A stretch of 64,000 nucleotides of DNA, taken from assembly GCF_900113715.1 (NCBI RefSeq), contig NZ_FOQK01000004.1, positions 102,439 to 166,438 of the forward strand, given 5' to 3'. Shown in pieces: positions 1 to 8,467 of the stretch; the stretch's first letter is position 1, and every line of letters begins with the position of its first letter. The DNA comes from Pseudoselenomonas ruminantium. Its GTDB lineage: Bacteria > Bacillota > Negativicutes > Selenomonadales > Selenomonadaceae. A model generated the notes under the pieces. That model saw only the letters and a list, made by a program, of their open reading frames with translations, was not told the DNA's origin and made no database searches. The translations under genes were made by a program, and so were the position numbers.

Positions 1-2
1 AG

Positions 3-1280
3 TTCTATCATCAGGATGGCATGAACGAGGTGGCCAAAGGTGTTGGCTATGACCATGTGGCCCGTCTCTACTCGGTGCCGAAGGATGAGCAGCCGAAACT
101 CAAGATCGATACGGCTGTCGAGCGTTGGTCAAATACGGACGAGGAGCGCAATATCCGCATCGACCTCATGCGCATCTACGATAAGCCGTCGCCGAATATG
201 AGCCTTTTGGAGACGAATCTGAAATATTTCCAGGACACGCATGATAAACTCGTGGCGCATGGCTATACGATCGGCCCAGCGGGCACGTTCCCGGAGCTCT
301 TGCCGTCCAAGGGGCTGCGTGCACTCGTTATGATGGGCGTAGCGGCGGCTGTCGTGCTCTATCTTTCGCTGGTGATTCCGGCGCTCAACGCGCGTCCTAA
401 AACGCAGTATCTTTTGTTTGTATTGTTCGCTTTGGCGGCTGCGGTACCGGTGCTTATGGGCAATGGCTCGAAGATCCGCATCCTGGCAGCACTGGCCAGC
501 GCAAATGTATTCCCGGCACTGGCGGTCATCTTCCAGCTTGACCGCGTGCGCGCGTTCAAGGAGAAGGCCAAAATCGCCCTGCCGCGCCTTATCGTGACGG
601 CAGCTCTGGCGCTGTTTGTCACTGGCGCACTTGCTTATATCGGTGCGGCTTATCTTTCGGGTTCGCTTGCCGATACGGAATATCTGCTTGAATTCCAGAT
701 TTTCCGTGGCATCAAGCTGACATTTATATTGCCGATTATCCTGGTGGGCGCAGCCTTCCTGCAGCGTTTTGACATTTTCGATGGCAAGATGGATGATACC
801 GAAGGCGTTGTCAATCAGCTCAAGAAAATCCTCGATATGCCGGTTCGCGTCAAGACACTTTTCCTGATGGGACTTGTGCTCATAGCTGGTATCGTCTTCG
901 TGGCCCGCAGCGGCCATACGTCGGGTATGCCGGTTTCGCAGTCAGAGCTCAAGTTCCGCGCATTCCTCGAGCAGGCCTTCTATGCCAGACCACGCACCAA
1001 AGAGCTTATGATTGGTCATCCGGCTTTCATGCTCGCCGCAATGGCGTTCTGGCGCAAGTGGCCGACGATGGTATTTTTCGCCTTGGTGCTCGTGGCCACG
1101 ATTGGCCAGGGGTCGATGGTAGAGACGTTTGCGCATATGCGCACGCCGGTCTATATGTCGTTCATGCGTGGCATCGGCGGCATTGTGCTGGGCGCAGGGA
1201 TTGGCGCCATTGCCATGGTTCTTGTGGAGCTTTGGCAGGTCATTATTTCGAAAGCAAAGGGGAGTAAGGCAGATTCATGA
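3..1280 (+). CDS. DUF5693-type polytopic membrane protein (5' end outside window)
   Basis: The reading frame is open from the first bases of the window, so the true start lies upstream and an ATG at 21 is internal. The visible part has a soluble stretch of about 100 residues followed by roughly eight or nine hydrophobic segments, beginning near 301 (ALVMMGVAAAVVLYLSLVIP) and ending with a Gly/Ala-rich helix before the C-terminus. Proteins of this kind (DUF5693) are commonly found immediately upstream of csaB in Firmicutes, and here the stop overlaps the csaB start by 4 bp (ATGA), which suggests translational coupling. The biochemical function is not established; an envelope role linked to cell-wall polymer pyruvylation is inferred from the neighbour only. 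Confidence 0.7.
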   Translation, partial: FYHQDGMNEVAKGVGYDHVARLYSVPKDEQPKLKIDTAVERWSNTDEERNIRIDLMRIYDKPSPNMSLLETNLKYFQDTHDKLVAHGYTIGPAGTFPELLPSKGLRALVMMGVAAAVVLYLSLVIPALNARPKTQYLLFVLFALAAAVPVLMGNGSKIRILAALASANVFPALAVIFQLDRVRAFKEKAKIALPRLIVTAALALFVTGALAYIGAAYLSGSLADTEYLLEFQIFRGIKLTFILPIILVGAAFLQRFDIFDGKMDDTEGVVNQLKKILDMPVRVKTLFLMGLVLIAGIVFVARSGHTSGMPVSQSELKFRAFLEQAFYARPRTKELMIGHPAFMLAAMAFWRKWPTMVFFALVLVATIGQGSMVETFAHMRTPVYMSFMRGIGGIVLGAGIGAIAMVLVELWQVIISKAKGSKADS

Positions 1281-2368
1281 GCAGGATCGTCGTATCGGGA
1301 TATTACGGCTCGAAAAATGCCGGCGATGAAGCGATGCTGGCAGCAATGCTGGAGGTCCTTGGAGATCTCGACCCAAAACTTCATATCACGGTGATTTCTG
1401 CTGACCCTGAAGATACGCGCAAGCGTCATGGTGTCGACGCGGTTTCCTGGCTTGGCCTGCCGGCCATCATCCGTGAACTGCGCCAGGCGGATCTTTTGAT
1501 AAGCGGCGGCGGCAGCCTGCTGCAGAATGTCACGAGCCGCCGCAGTCTTTACTACTATCTGGCTATCATCCTGCTCGCCCGTTTGCTGGGCACGAAGGTC
1601 ATGCTCTATGCCCAGGGCATTGGCCCGATTCTTGGCCGTGTGGCTGAGCGGGCGATGTGCTGGCTGGGCAATCGCGTGGATCTTATCACGGTACGCGATG
1701 AGGGCTCGCTGAAGGAGCTTGACCGTCTGGGCATTCGCCGGCCGGAAATTCAATGTACGGCCGATCCGGTGCTGGCTATCCATCCGGTGGACCGTGCGGC
1801 TGGCCGTGCCATCTTCAAGGCCTATCAGGCAGATGGAGCCAAGCCGGTTGTTGGCATTTCGGTGCGCGAGTGGCAGGGCTGGACGCATTACAAAGAGGTG
1901 CTGGCCGAGGTTTCCGACCGCGTGGTCCGTGAGCTCGGTGCCCGCGTCGTGTTCCTGCCGATGCAGTTTCCCGACGATGTGCGGGCTGCGCGCGATATCG
2001 CTGCGCGTACCAAGGAGCCATGTACGGTGCTCAAAGATGAGTATACGACCAGCGAGTTCCTATCGCTCGTCGGCAACATGGATCTGATGCTGGGCATCCG
2101 CCTGCATGCCTTGATTTTTGCCGGGGTCATGGGTGTGCCGATGCTTGGCATTTCCTACGATCCGAAAATCGACCGTTTCCTGCAGTCCATTGGCGAGCAG
2201 CCAGTCGGCAATCTGCGGGATGTCACGGCAGATGAGCTCATGGCGGAAATCCGCCGCAAGTGGAACGATAAGCAGACGTTCCGCCAGCAGAATGCTGAGC
2301 TTTTGGCGGCACTGCGCGATCAGGCCGCCAGCAATGCAGAGCTGGCGCTGAATCTGGCCCATAAGTGA
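1277..2368 (+). CDS. csaB: Polysaccharide pyruvyl transferase CsaB
   Basis: This 363-residue protein matches the CsaB/polysaccharide pyruvyl transferase family, which transfers pyruvate from PEP to a cell-wall polysaccharide so that SLH-domain proteins can bind it. Seen here are the N-terminal GYYGSKNAGDEAML segment, the glycine-rich SGGGSLLQN motif near residue 77, LYAQGIGP near 114 and the C-terminal MLGIRLHALIFAGVMGVPMLG block, all typical of the family. It starts inside the stop of the upstream membrane-protein gene and ends 10 bp before a terminator hairpin. In Negativicutes the outer membrane is anchored by SLH-containing OmpM proteins, so a role in outer-membrane tethering is a plausible inference. 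Confidence 0.9.
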   Translation: MSRIVVSGYYGSKNAGDEAMLAAMLEVLGDLDPKLHITVISADPEDTRKRHGVDAVSWLGLPAIIRELRQADLLISGGGSLLQNVTSRRSLYYYLAIILLARLLGTKVMLYAQGIGPILGRVAERAMCWLGNRVDLITVRDEGSLKELDRLGIRRPEIQCTADPVLAIHPVDRAAGRAIFKAYQADGAKPVVGISVREWQGWTHYKEVLAEVSDRVVRELGARVVFLPMQFPDDVRAARDIAARTKEPCTVLKDEYTTSEFLSLVGNMDLMLGIRLHALIFAGVMGVPMLGISYDPKIDRFLQSIGEQPVGNLRDVTADELMAEIRRKWNDKQTFRQQNAELLAALRDQAASNAELALNLAHK

Positions 2369-2378
2369 ATAGACACAG

Positions 2379-2410
2379 GCCTTCCCTGTAGGGGGAAGGC
2401 TTATATTTTT
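2379..2410 (+). terminator. Rho-independent terminator after csaB
   Basis: An 8-bp perfect stem (GCCTTCCC / GGGAAGGC) with a 6-base loop is followed by TTATATTTTT. It separates the DUF5693-csaB unit from the ftsEX operon. Confidence 0.8.
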
Positions 2411-2421
2411 ACCTTGGATAT

Positions 2422-2429
2422 GGTACAAT
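2422..2429 (+). promoter_or_regulatory. Extended -10 promoter for the ftsEX operon
   Basis: TGGTACAAT forms an extended -10 element about 43 bp before the ftsE start and just after the csaB terminator. The -35 position (TTATAT at 2401-2406, 17-bp spacing) is a poor match, so the call rests on the extended -10. Confidence 0.5.
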
Positions 2430-2471
2430 AAAAGATAGTTTTGCAATTTGAATGCGGAGGATGAGTATCCT

Positions 2472-3158
2472 ATGATACATATGAGCAACGTTTCCAAGAT
2501 ATATGAAAATGGTGCGGTGGCTCTCGACGGTGTCAATGTCGATATCGAAAAGGGCGAGTTTGTCTTTATCGTCGGTGCCAGCGGTGCCGGCAAGTCAACG
2601 TTCATCAAGATGCTGTTCCGTGAGGAGCTGCCGACGAGCGGTATCCTTACGGTCAATGGTCATGATGTGGTCAATATGAGCCATAAGGAGGTGCCATACC
2701 TGCGCCGCGGGCTTGGCGTTATCTTCCAGGATTACCGCCTGCTGCCCGATAAGACGGTGTTTGAGAATGTGGCCTTTGCGATGCAGGTCATCGAAGCGCC
2801 GCGCCGCTTGATGCAGCGCAGTGTCAATGCCGTTCTCGATGTCGTTGGCCTTAGGGAGAAGTATAAATGCTTCCCGGCACAGCTTTCCGGCGGTGAGCAG
2901 CAGCGCGTGGCAATTGCACGCGCCATCGTCAACGATCCGGCTATCGTCATTGCCGATGAGCCGACGGGCAATCTTGACCCGGATACGAGCTGGGATATCA
3001 TGGATATCTTCAAGCGCATCAACAAGGCAGGCACGACAATCGTCATGGCAACGCATGACCGCACGATTGTCGATACGATGAAGCGGCGCGTCATTGCCAT
3101 CGAAGATGGCCATATCGTGCGCGATGAATTAAGAGGAGGCTATGGTTATGAAGCTTAG
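2472..3158 (+). CDS. ftsE: Cell division ATP-binding protein FtsE
   Basis: FtsE is the cytoplasmic ATPase of the FtsEX complex, which couples divisome activity to peptidoglycan hydrolase activation. The protein shows Walker [10 protein letters not shown], the signature LSGGEQQR and Walker [10 protein letters not shown]. The ATG at 2472 was chosen because [11 protein letters not shown] aligns in length with known FtsE N-termini and GGAGG lies 11 bp upstream; an in-frame TTG at 2448 would add eight unsupported residues. It overlaps ftsX at its 3' end, and the order ftsE-ftsX-M23 activator-S41 protease is a standard division and envelope cluster. Confidence 0.93.
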   Translation: MIHMSNVSKIYENGAVALDGVNVDIEKGEFVFIVGASGAGKSTFIKMLFREELPTSGILTVNGHDVVNMSHKEVPYLRRGLGVIFQDYRLLPDKTVFENVAFAMQVIEAPRRLMQRSVNAVLDVVGLREKYKCFPAQLSGGEQQRVAIARAIVNDPAIVIADEPTGNLDPDTSWDIMDIFKRINKAGTTIVMATHDRTIVDTMKRRVIAIEDGHIVRDELRGGYGYEA

Positions 3159-4035
3159 GACCAGTGAATATTTCATTACGGAGGTATTTCACTCGCTCCG
3201 GCGCAATAACTGGATGTCGTTTGCCTCGGTCGGTACGGTGGCTGTATCGCTGTTTGTGCTCGGCGTTTTTTTGACGTTGGTGCTCAATATGAACCGGTTG
3301 GCTTCCTCGCTGGAGTCGGAGGTGCAGATCAGCGTGTATCTGGAGGATAGCATAAAGACTTCGGCACGCAAGGATTTGCAGAAGGACCTTGAGAATATGC
3401 AAGGCATCGAGAGTGTCAAGTATGTGAGCCGCGAGGAGGCTAAGGAGCGTCTGACTGAGCGTCTCGGCGACCAGAAGTATTTGCTCGATGCGCTCGGCGA
3501 CCAGAACCCGCTGCCAGAGTCCTTTGAGCTCACGGTAGCCCAGCCGGATATGGTTGAGACGGCGGCCAAGGCCATCGAGAAGATGGATGGTGTCGAGGCG
3601 GCCAAGTATGGACAGGACGTCGTCAAACATCTTTTTGACATCACGCGGCTGATTCGCGTGTTTGGTCTTGCGCTTATGGTGCTGCTGGCGGCAGCGACTC
3701 TTTTCATCATTTCAAATACGATCCGCTTGACGGTATTTGCGCGGCGCAAAGAGGTAGCCATCATGAAATACGTCGGGGCGACGGACTGGTTCATCCGCTG
3801 GCCGTTTGTGCTCGAAGGTGTTGTCATGGGCTTTGTCGGTGGTACGCTTGCGGCTATTGCCCTGCGCAGCTTCTATGCGGCGATGGCCGCCAAGATCTAC
3901 AATACGCTGGCTTTTTTCCCATTGATGCCGCAGTATCCGTTTATGAACTATGTCACGGTGGCGATTATTCTCTCGGGCATGGCTATCGGTGCTTTGGGCT
4001 CGGCGATTTCACTCAAGCGGTTCCTGAAGGTCTGA
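3148..4035 (+). CDS. ftsX: Cell division permease-like protein FtsX
   Basis: FtsX is the membrane partner of FtsE and passes a conformational signal to periplasmic hydrolase activators. The 295-residue protein has an N-terminal transmembrane helix (VGTVAVSLFVLGVFLTLVL), a large extracytoplasmic domain rich in Lys/Glu, then three C-terminal membrane helices from about residue 170. The second ATG (3148, MKLRTSEYF) is preferred over 3142 because GAGGAGG ends 8 bp before it, and MK-R-starts are usual for Firmicute FtsX. It overlaps ftsE and ends 16 bp before the EnvC/M23 gene, its likely partner. Confidence 0.93.
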   Translation: MKLRTSEYFITEVFHSLRRNNWMSFASVGTVAVSLFVLGVFLTLVLNMNRLASSLESEVQISVYLEDSIKTSARKDLQKDLENMQGIESVKYVSREEAKERLTERLGDQKYLLDALGDQNPLPESFELTVAQPDMVETAAKAIEKMDGVEAAKYGQDVVKHLFDITRLIRVFGLALMVLLAAATLFIISNTIRLTVFARRKEVAIMKYVGATDWFIRWPFVLEGVVMGFVGGTLAAIALRSFYAAMAAKIYNTLAFFPLMPQYPFMNYVTVAIILSGMAIGALGSAISLKRFLKV

Positions 4036-4051
4036 GGAAGGAAGCAGAGGC

Positions 4052-5173
4052 ATGAAGAGAAAAGCAGAACAGGCTCTGGCGGTTGTGCTTGCGGCGGGGT
4101 TCCTCACGACACTTGGCGTCGAGACGGTACAGGCCTCGCGTGAGGATGACAAGGCCAGCTACGAACGCCAGGCTGAGGAGAAACGCAAGGAAAGCGAGGC
4201 CCTGCAGCAGAAAATCGAGTCGCTGTCTGAGGAAAAGCGGCAGGTCGATGAAGAGGCAGAGGTGGCGATTTCCGCGCATAAGGAGCTCAAGGCAGCGCTC
4301 GATGCGACCATCGCCCGCATGGATGAGAACGAGGCCCGGCTCAAAGTGGTCCGTAAGGACTACGCCGAAAAGAGCGGACATCTTGGCAAGCGTGTGCGTG
4401 ATATCTATATAAACGGGCAGGTGTCGTATCTGGATGTGCTGTTCGGTGCGAAAGATTTTGCCGATTTCATGACGCGTATGGATTTGCTGAAAAAAGTCAT
4501 CCGTCAGGATTACGACCTTGTACAGAGCGTACTGTCTGAGAAAAATGAAATCGAGACGACGCAGGCGAGCCTGGCCAAGGACAAAGAAGCGCGAGCTGAG
4601 CAGGAGCTAAAAGCGCGGCAGGCCCGCGAGGTCATGGAGGAGAAAGTACGCCGCCGCAAGGAAATCATCGATAAGATGAAGAGCGATAAGGCGACCGTTG
4701 ACCGCCAGTATGATGAACTCATGGCCGCATCGAAGCAGATTGCGGCGATGCTGCAGCGCAGCAGCATGGCGAATATGCCGGCGGCTGGCAATGGCTCGAT
4801 GATCTGGCCGGTAGGTGGTACGATTACTTCGGATTTTGGCTGGCGTGTGCATCCAATCACGGGGACGCAGAAATACCATAGCGGCATTGATATCGGTGCC
4901 GACTATGGCGATGCCATTTGTGCTGCACAGGCCGGTACTGTCGAGTATGCCGGCTGGATTTCAGGGTATGGCAATACGGTCATCATCAATCATGGTGGCG
5001 GTATCACGACACTTTATGGACACAATCAATCGCTGGCCGTTTCGGTTGGGCAGTCGGTCAGCCAGGGCGAAACCATCGCGTATTGCGGCTCGACGGGCAA
5101 CAGCACCGGGCCGCATTGCCACTTTGAGGTACGCAGCGGCGGTGAGCCGGTCAGCCCGTATAGTTACTTATAA
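4052..5173 (+). CDS. EnvC-like murein hydrolase activator, M23 domain
   Basis: A 373-residue exported protein with a cleavable-type signal (to about residue 29), a long Glu/Lys/Arg/Gln-rich coiled coil (about 30-245) and a C-terminal M23/LytM domain. The zinc-ligand motifs are present: H276-S-G-I-D280 and H355-C-H357. Classical EnvC has a degenerate LytM domain and only activates amidases, whereas this protein keeps the metal ligands, so it may itself be an endopeptidase. Coiled coil plus LytM directly after ftsEX is the arrangement expected for the hydrolase or activator controlled by FtsX. Confidence 0.85.
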   Translation: MKRKAEQALAVVLAAGFLTTLGVETVQASREDDKASYERQAEEKRKESEALQQKIESLSEEKRQVDEEAEVAISAHKELKAALDATIARMDENEARLKVVRKDYAEKSGHLGKRVRDIYINGQVSYLDVLFGAKDFADFMTRMDLLKKVIRQDYDLVQSVLSEKNEIETTQASLAKDKEARAEQELKARQAREVMEEKVRRRKEIIDKMKSDKATVDRQYDELMAASKQIAAMLQRSSMANMPAAGNGSMIWPVGGTITSDFGWRVHPITGTQKYHSGIDIGADYGDAICAAQAGTVEYAGWISGYGNTVIINHGGGITTLYGHNQSLAVSVGQSVSQGETIAYCGSTGNSTGPHCHFEVRSGGEPVSPYSYL

Positions 5174-5184
5174 CGGAGAAAGAC

Positions 5185-6339
5185 ATGCAGTATGTGAGCA
5201 AAAAAAAGATAATACTTGGCCTTGCAGCCACGGCCCTGGTGTCGAGCCTGCTGACATTGATGGGGCTGGCGGCTGTATTGGGGCTTGATGGGGCCAAAAC
5301 GCTAGATATCGTTCGCTTTCTCGGCGTCAAGCGTATGATTGAGGCGCGCTATGTGCGCGATGTCAACCCGCATGATCTGATGAATGGGGCCATTGATGGC
5401 ATGGTAAAATCATTGGGCGATCCGCATTCGATCTATCTGAAAGAGGATATGTACAAGACGCTCAAGGAGCATACGGCGGGCACCTTCGGTGGCATCGGTG
5501 TGACGATGGGGTTCAAGGACAACAAGGTCACCATCGTGTCGGTGCTTGAGGGCACGCCAGGTGAGGCGGCAGGCCTCAAGGCCAACGATGAAATCGTAGC
5601 TGTCGATGGCACGCCGGTCACAGAATATCAGCCCGAAGAAGTTTCGATGCATATTCGCGGCGACATTGGTACGGATGTGACCTTGACTATCCGCCGCGCG
5701 GGAACTGAGGACAGAGACTACACGATAAAGCGCGATACGATAAAGCTGCGCACGGCAAAGGGCATGATGCTGGAGGGCAGCCAGATGGGCTACATCCGCA
5801 TCGCCTCGTTTGGCGAGAACACAGGCGAGGAATTCAAGGAAGAGTTTGAAAAACTTGGCCAGGAGGGCATGCAGGGGCTTATCATCGATCTGCGCCAGAA
5901 TCCTGGCGGTCTCGTCAAGAGCTGCGTGGAGGTTGCCAATCTGCTGGTGCCGAAGGGGCCAATCGTTTCCGTCGTCCAGCGTGATGGCTCGAAAGAGGAG
6001 CATGATTCTTCGCTTGAGTCACCTAAGTATCCGGTGGTGGTACTCATTGACGGCAACAGCGCGAGCGCATCGGAAATCCTGGCGGGAGCTTTGCAGGATA
6101 CCGGTGCCGGTACTCTTGTAGGGACGAAATCGTATGGCAAAGGATCGGTGCAGGTGGTCGTACCACTCTTTGAGGATGATGGATTAAAACTCACGATCGC
6201 CAGATACTATACGCCGAATGGGCGCTGTATCGATGGCGTTGGCATTGAGCCGGACGTTACGGTGGACTTTGCAGAAGGCGATACCACCGATGTGCAACTT
6301 GCCAAGGCGAGAGAAATCCTGCAACAGAAAATGCAATAA
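5185..6339 (+). CDS. S41 C-terminal processing peptidase (CtpA/Prc type)
   Basis: A 384-residue serine peptidase of family S41. It has an N-terminal signal or anchor helix (to about residue 38), a PDZ domain around residues 95-175 (GGIGVTMGF... GEAAGLKANDEIVAVDG) and a catalytic core. The Ser/Lys dyad can be placed at Ser294 (in SASASEIL) and Lys319 (in SYGKGSVQ), spaced 25 residues apart as in E. coli Prc. Such enzymes process or degrade periplasmic proteins from their C-termini and often regulate peptidoglycan hydrolases. It lies 11 bp after the M23 gene, so it may control that protein's turnover (inference). A strong terminator follows. Confidence 0.92.
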   Translation: MQYVSKKKIILGLAATALVSSLLTLMGLAAVLGLDGAKTLDIVRFLGVKRMIEARYVRDVNPHDLMNGAIDGMVKSLGDPHSIYLKEDMYKTLKEHTAGTFGGIGVTMGFKDNKVTIVSVLEGTPGEAAGLKANDEIVAVDGTPVTEYQPEEVSMHIRGDIGTDVTLTIRRAGTEDRDYTIKRDTIKLRTAKGMMLEGSQMGYIRIASFGENTGEEFKEEFEKLGQEGMQGLIIDLRQNPGGLVKSCVEVANLLVPKGPIVSVVQRDGSKEEHDSSLESPKYPVVVLIDGNSASASEILAGALQDTGAGTLVGTKSYGKGSVQVVVPLFEDDGLKLTIARYYTPNGRCIDGVGIEPDVTVDFAEGDTTDVQLAKAREILQQKMQ

Positions 6340-6341
6340 AG

Positions 6342-6387
6342 AAAACGGAAGGTCTGCTGTTTTGCGGCAGATTTTCCGTTTTTTATT
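6342..6387 (+). terminator. Terminator closing the ftsEX operon
   Basis: AAAACGGAA pairs with TTCCGTTTT, with an inner CTGC/GCAG pairing, followed by a T-rich tail (TTTTTTATTTT). It lies directly after the S41 peptidase stop. Confidence 0.8.
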
Positions 6388-6513
6388 TTGCTTGTTTACA
6401 GGACTGGAATTTATTTTGTCGAAATAATAGAAATAGCAGTACAGATGAAAGGCTCAACGGAGAGAATTCCTGCGGGCTGTATAGGTGATGCGTATAGAGA
6501 AGGAGCGATGAAA

Positions 6514-8394
6514 ATGGATACAGGACAGAATTCCAGGCGCTGGCTGTGCCGGCTGCTGCTGGTTTTTTGCTTGGCTGCTGGAGTGTTGCTGTTTGGCTGT
6601 ACGTCAAAGACTTTGGCGCAGGATAGCTGGGCTGTCTATATCTATATGTGCGGTTCTGATCTGGAGTCGGAACAGGGGATGGCTTCGAAGAACCTTGCCA
6701 GCCTGCAATCCGTCCCGCTGCCGGATAACGTGCGTTTCTTTATCCAGACAGGTGGTGCGCATGCATGGCATACCGAGGGGATTCCTAGCGAAGCCTTGGG
6801 GCGTTTTGTCTATGACAGCAAGGGATTCCACAAGCTGGCCGAGTTGGAGCAGGCAAGCATGGCCGAAGAGAAGACTTTTGAGGATTTCCTGCGTTATGCC
6901 AAAGACAATTATCCTGCTGAACATCGGATGCTGATATTCTGGGATCATGGCGGCGGCAGTCTGAACGGCTTGTGCTACGATGAAAAATATGAAGAATCAC
7001 TTAGCCTGAATGATGTGCAGCAGGCAATGGCAGCAGTGGCCAAGGCGGATAAAGATGCACCATTTTTCGATTTGGTGTTGTTTGACATGTGCTTGATGGC
7101 TAACATCGAGACAGCGAATACCTTGTATGGGTATACCCGTTACATAACGGCATCAGAGGAAATCATGCCGGGAACGGGGTCGGATTATGCCGGCTGGGTT
7201 GGTGCTTTGACCAAGAAACCGTCGATGGATGGACGCGCTTTGGGAAAGATTATCTGCGAGACCTATCTGCCTTATTGTGCGAAATATCAATCGGAAGATA
7301 GTGCAACGCTGTCCTTGCTCGATATGCAGAAAGTGCCAGCGCTCAATGATGCCTATGAAGCGATGGGGCAGGAAATACAAGACGCAGCCAATGCGAATCC
7401 GCGTGAAGTCTATACCGCATATGACCGGGTGGCTAATGGGGTGGAACGATATGGCATCAATGTGGAAGATAATTGGACGAACATGATTGATTTGGGGAAT
7501 CTGGCAGAGCATCTGCATGGCATAGAAAGCGCTGAGGCGCTGCAAAAAGCCATCAAGGATGTAGTGGTTTACCGGGTGGCTGGTCCTTACCGCCAGCATG
7601 GCTGGGGACTGGCTGGTTACTATTGCTTAGATGGCAGCGTATTGTCGCTGGCAAAATATACGCCGCAACCTGGAGCCAGTCCGGTGTTTATTGAGTTCTA
7701 CCGGAATATGCTAAGCGGCAGTGGCGGTGGGGAACCATGGTATCATTTCGATACGGAAAGGATTGCCCAGAGCCCGCTGGTTATCGGCCCGGATAACACG
7801 GCTGTAGTTACGCTGCCGCCGGAGGATGTCCATGCTATCAGTGACGCAGCGTTTTGGCTCGGCTATAACGATAAGAACGGTCAATTCGTTTTTCTGGGCA
7901 GCAGTGACAGCTTGACGGTGGATTGGGAAAAAGGCGTTTTCCAGGATGATTTTGATTGTACGTGGCCGGCACTCAATGGACATACTATCCTGCTGGATCT
8001 TGACGAACACCAGCCGGACTATAATATGTTCCATTCCTACATCCTGCTGAATGACAAGAAATGCTATCTGCGCGCTGCCTATAACAAGGAAAAAGCTGCC
8101 TGGAAGATCCTGAGTGTGCAGAGACTGATTGAAGGTGAGCAGTTGGATCGTGAAGTCCTGCAACTCCATGCAGGGGATAAGATCACGCCGCTGTTCCTGC
8201 TTGAAAATGGCAAGATGATAAATGGCGAGAGCTTTGTTCTCGATAAGGAACCGGCTCTGCAAAATGAGCCACTCGCTGATGGCAAATACACATTTGCGTT
8301 CAACTTCCGTATGCCGCGCAATGATGCGGTGGATTCTGCCTGCGGGTATTTTGTCCTCGAAGGCGGCAAGCTTATAGAGGTAGGCAATCTGTAG
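6514..8394 (+). CDS. Clostripain-family (C11) cysteine peptidase, lipoprotein
   Basis: A roughly 626-residue protein with the catalytic pair of peptidase family C11: His145 in FWDHGGG and Cys193 in LFDMCLM. The N-terminus is a lipoprotein signal (hydrophobic run ending LLFGC), so the enzyme is probably membrane-anchored and faces the periplasm or the outside. The start at 6514 follows AGGAG by 8 bp; 6508 is also possible. The long C-terminal half after the C11 core (about residues 400-626) shows no domain I recognise. It stands alone between two terminators. C11 enzymes usually cleave after Arg or Lys; the substrate here is unknown. Confidence 0.85.
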   Translation: MDTGQNSRRWLCRLLLVFCLAAGVLLFGCTSKTLAQDSWAVYIYMCGSDLESEQGMASKNLASLQSVPLPDNVRFFIQTGGAHAWHTEGIPSEALGRFVYDSKGFHKLAELEQASMAEEKTFEDFLRYAKDNYPAEHRMLIFWDHGGGSLNGLCYDEKYEESLSLNDVQQAMAAVAKADKDAPFFDLVLFDMCLMANIETANTLYGYTRYITASEEIMPGTGSDYAGWVGALTKKPSMDGRALGKIICETYLPYCAKYQSEDSATLSLLDMQKVPALNDAYEAMGQEIQDAANANPREVYTAYDRVANGVERYGINVEDNWTNMIDLGNLAEHLHGIESAEALQKAIKDVVVYRVAGPYRQHGWGLAGYYCLDGSVLSLAKYTPQPGASPVFIEFYRNMLSGSGGGEPWYHFDTERIAQSPLVIGPDNTAVVTLPPEDVHAISDAAFWLGYNDKNGQFVFLGSSDSLTVDWEKGVFQDDFDCTWPALNGHTILLDLDEHQPDYNMFHSYILLNDKKCYLRAAYNKEKAAWKILSVQRLIEGEQLDREVLQLHAGDKITPLFLLENGKMINGESFVLDKEPALQNEPLADGKYTFAFNFRMPRNDAVDSACGYFVLEGGKLIEVGNL

Positions 8395-8413
8395 GAAATA
8401 TGCAGAATATAGC

Positions 8414-8460
8414 AAAGCTCCCCTAGACGGCCAAGGTTGGTTTAGGGGAGCTTTGTGTTT
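8414..8460. terminator. Bidirectional terminator between C11 peptidase and recQ
   Basis: A 12-bp perfect stem, AAAGCTCCCCTA / TAGGGGAGCTTT, with A-rich and T-rich flanks lies between two converging genes and can serve both. Confidence 0.85.
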
Positions 8461-8467
8461 GCTGTTT

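Noticed and set aside
129..917. Minus-strand open frame opposite the DUF5693-type gene
   Set aside because: Translation is Cys/His/Arg/Gln-rich without any domain, and the plus strand has a coherent membrane protein.
2448..2471. TTG start extending ftsE by eight residues
   Set aside because: The ATG at 2472 matches the family N-terminus and the TTG would overlap the Shine-Dalgarno.
6388..6513. TTG start for the C11 peptidase inside the upstream terminator tail
   Set aside because: It would put about 40 residues before the lipoprotein signal; AGGAG precedes 6508/6514 instead.
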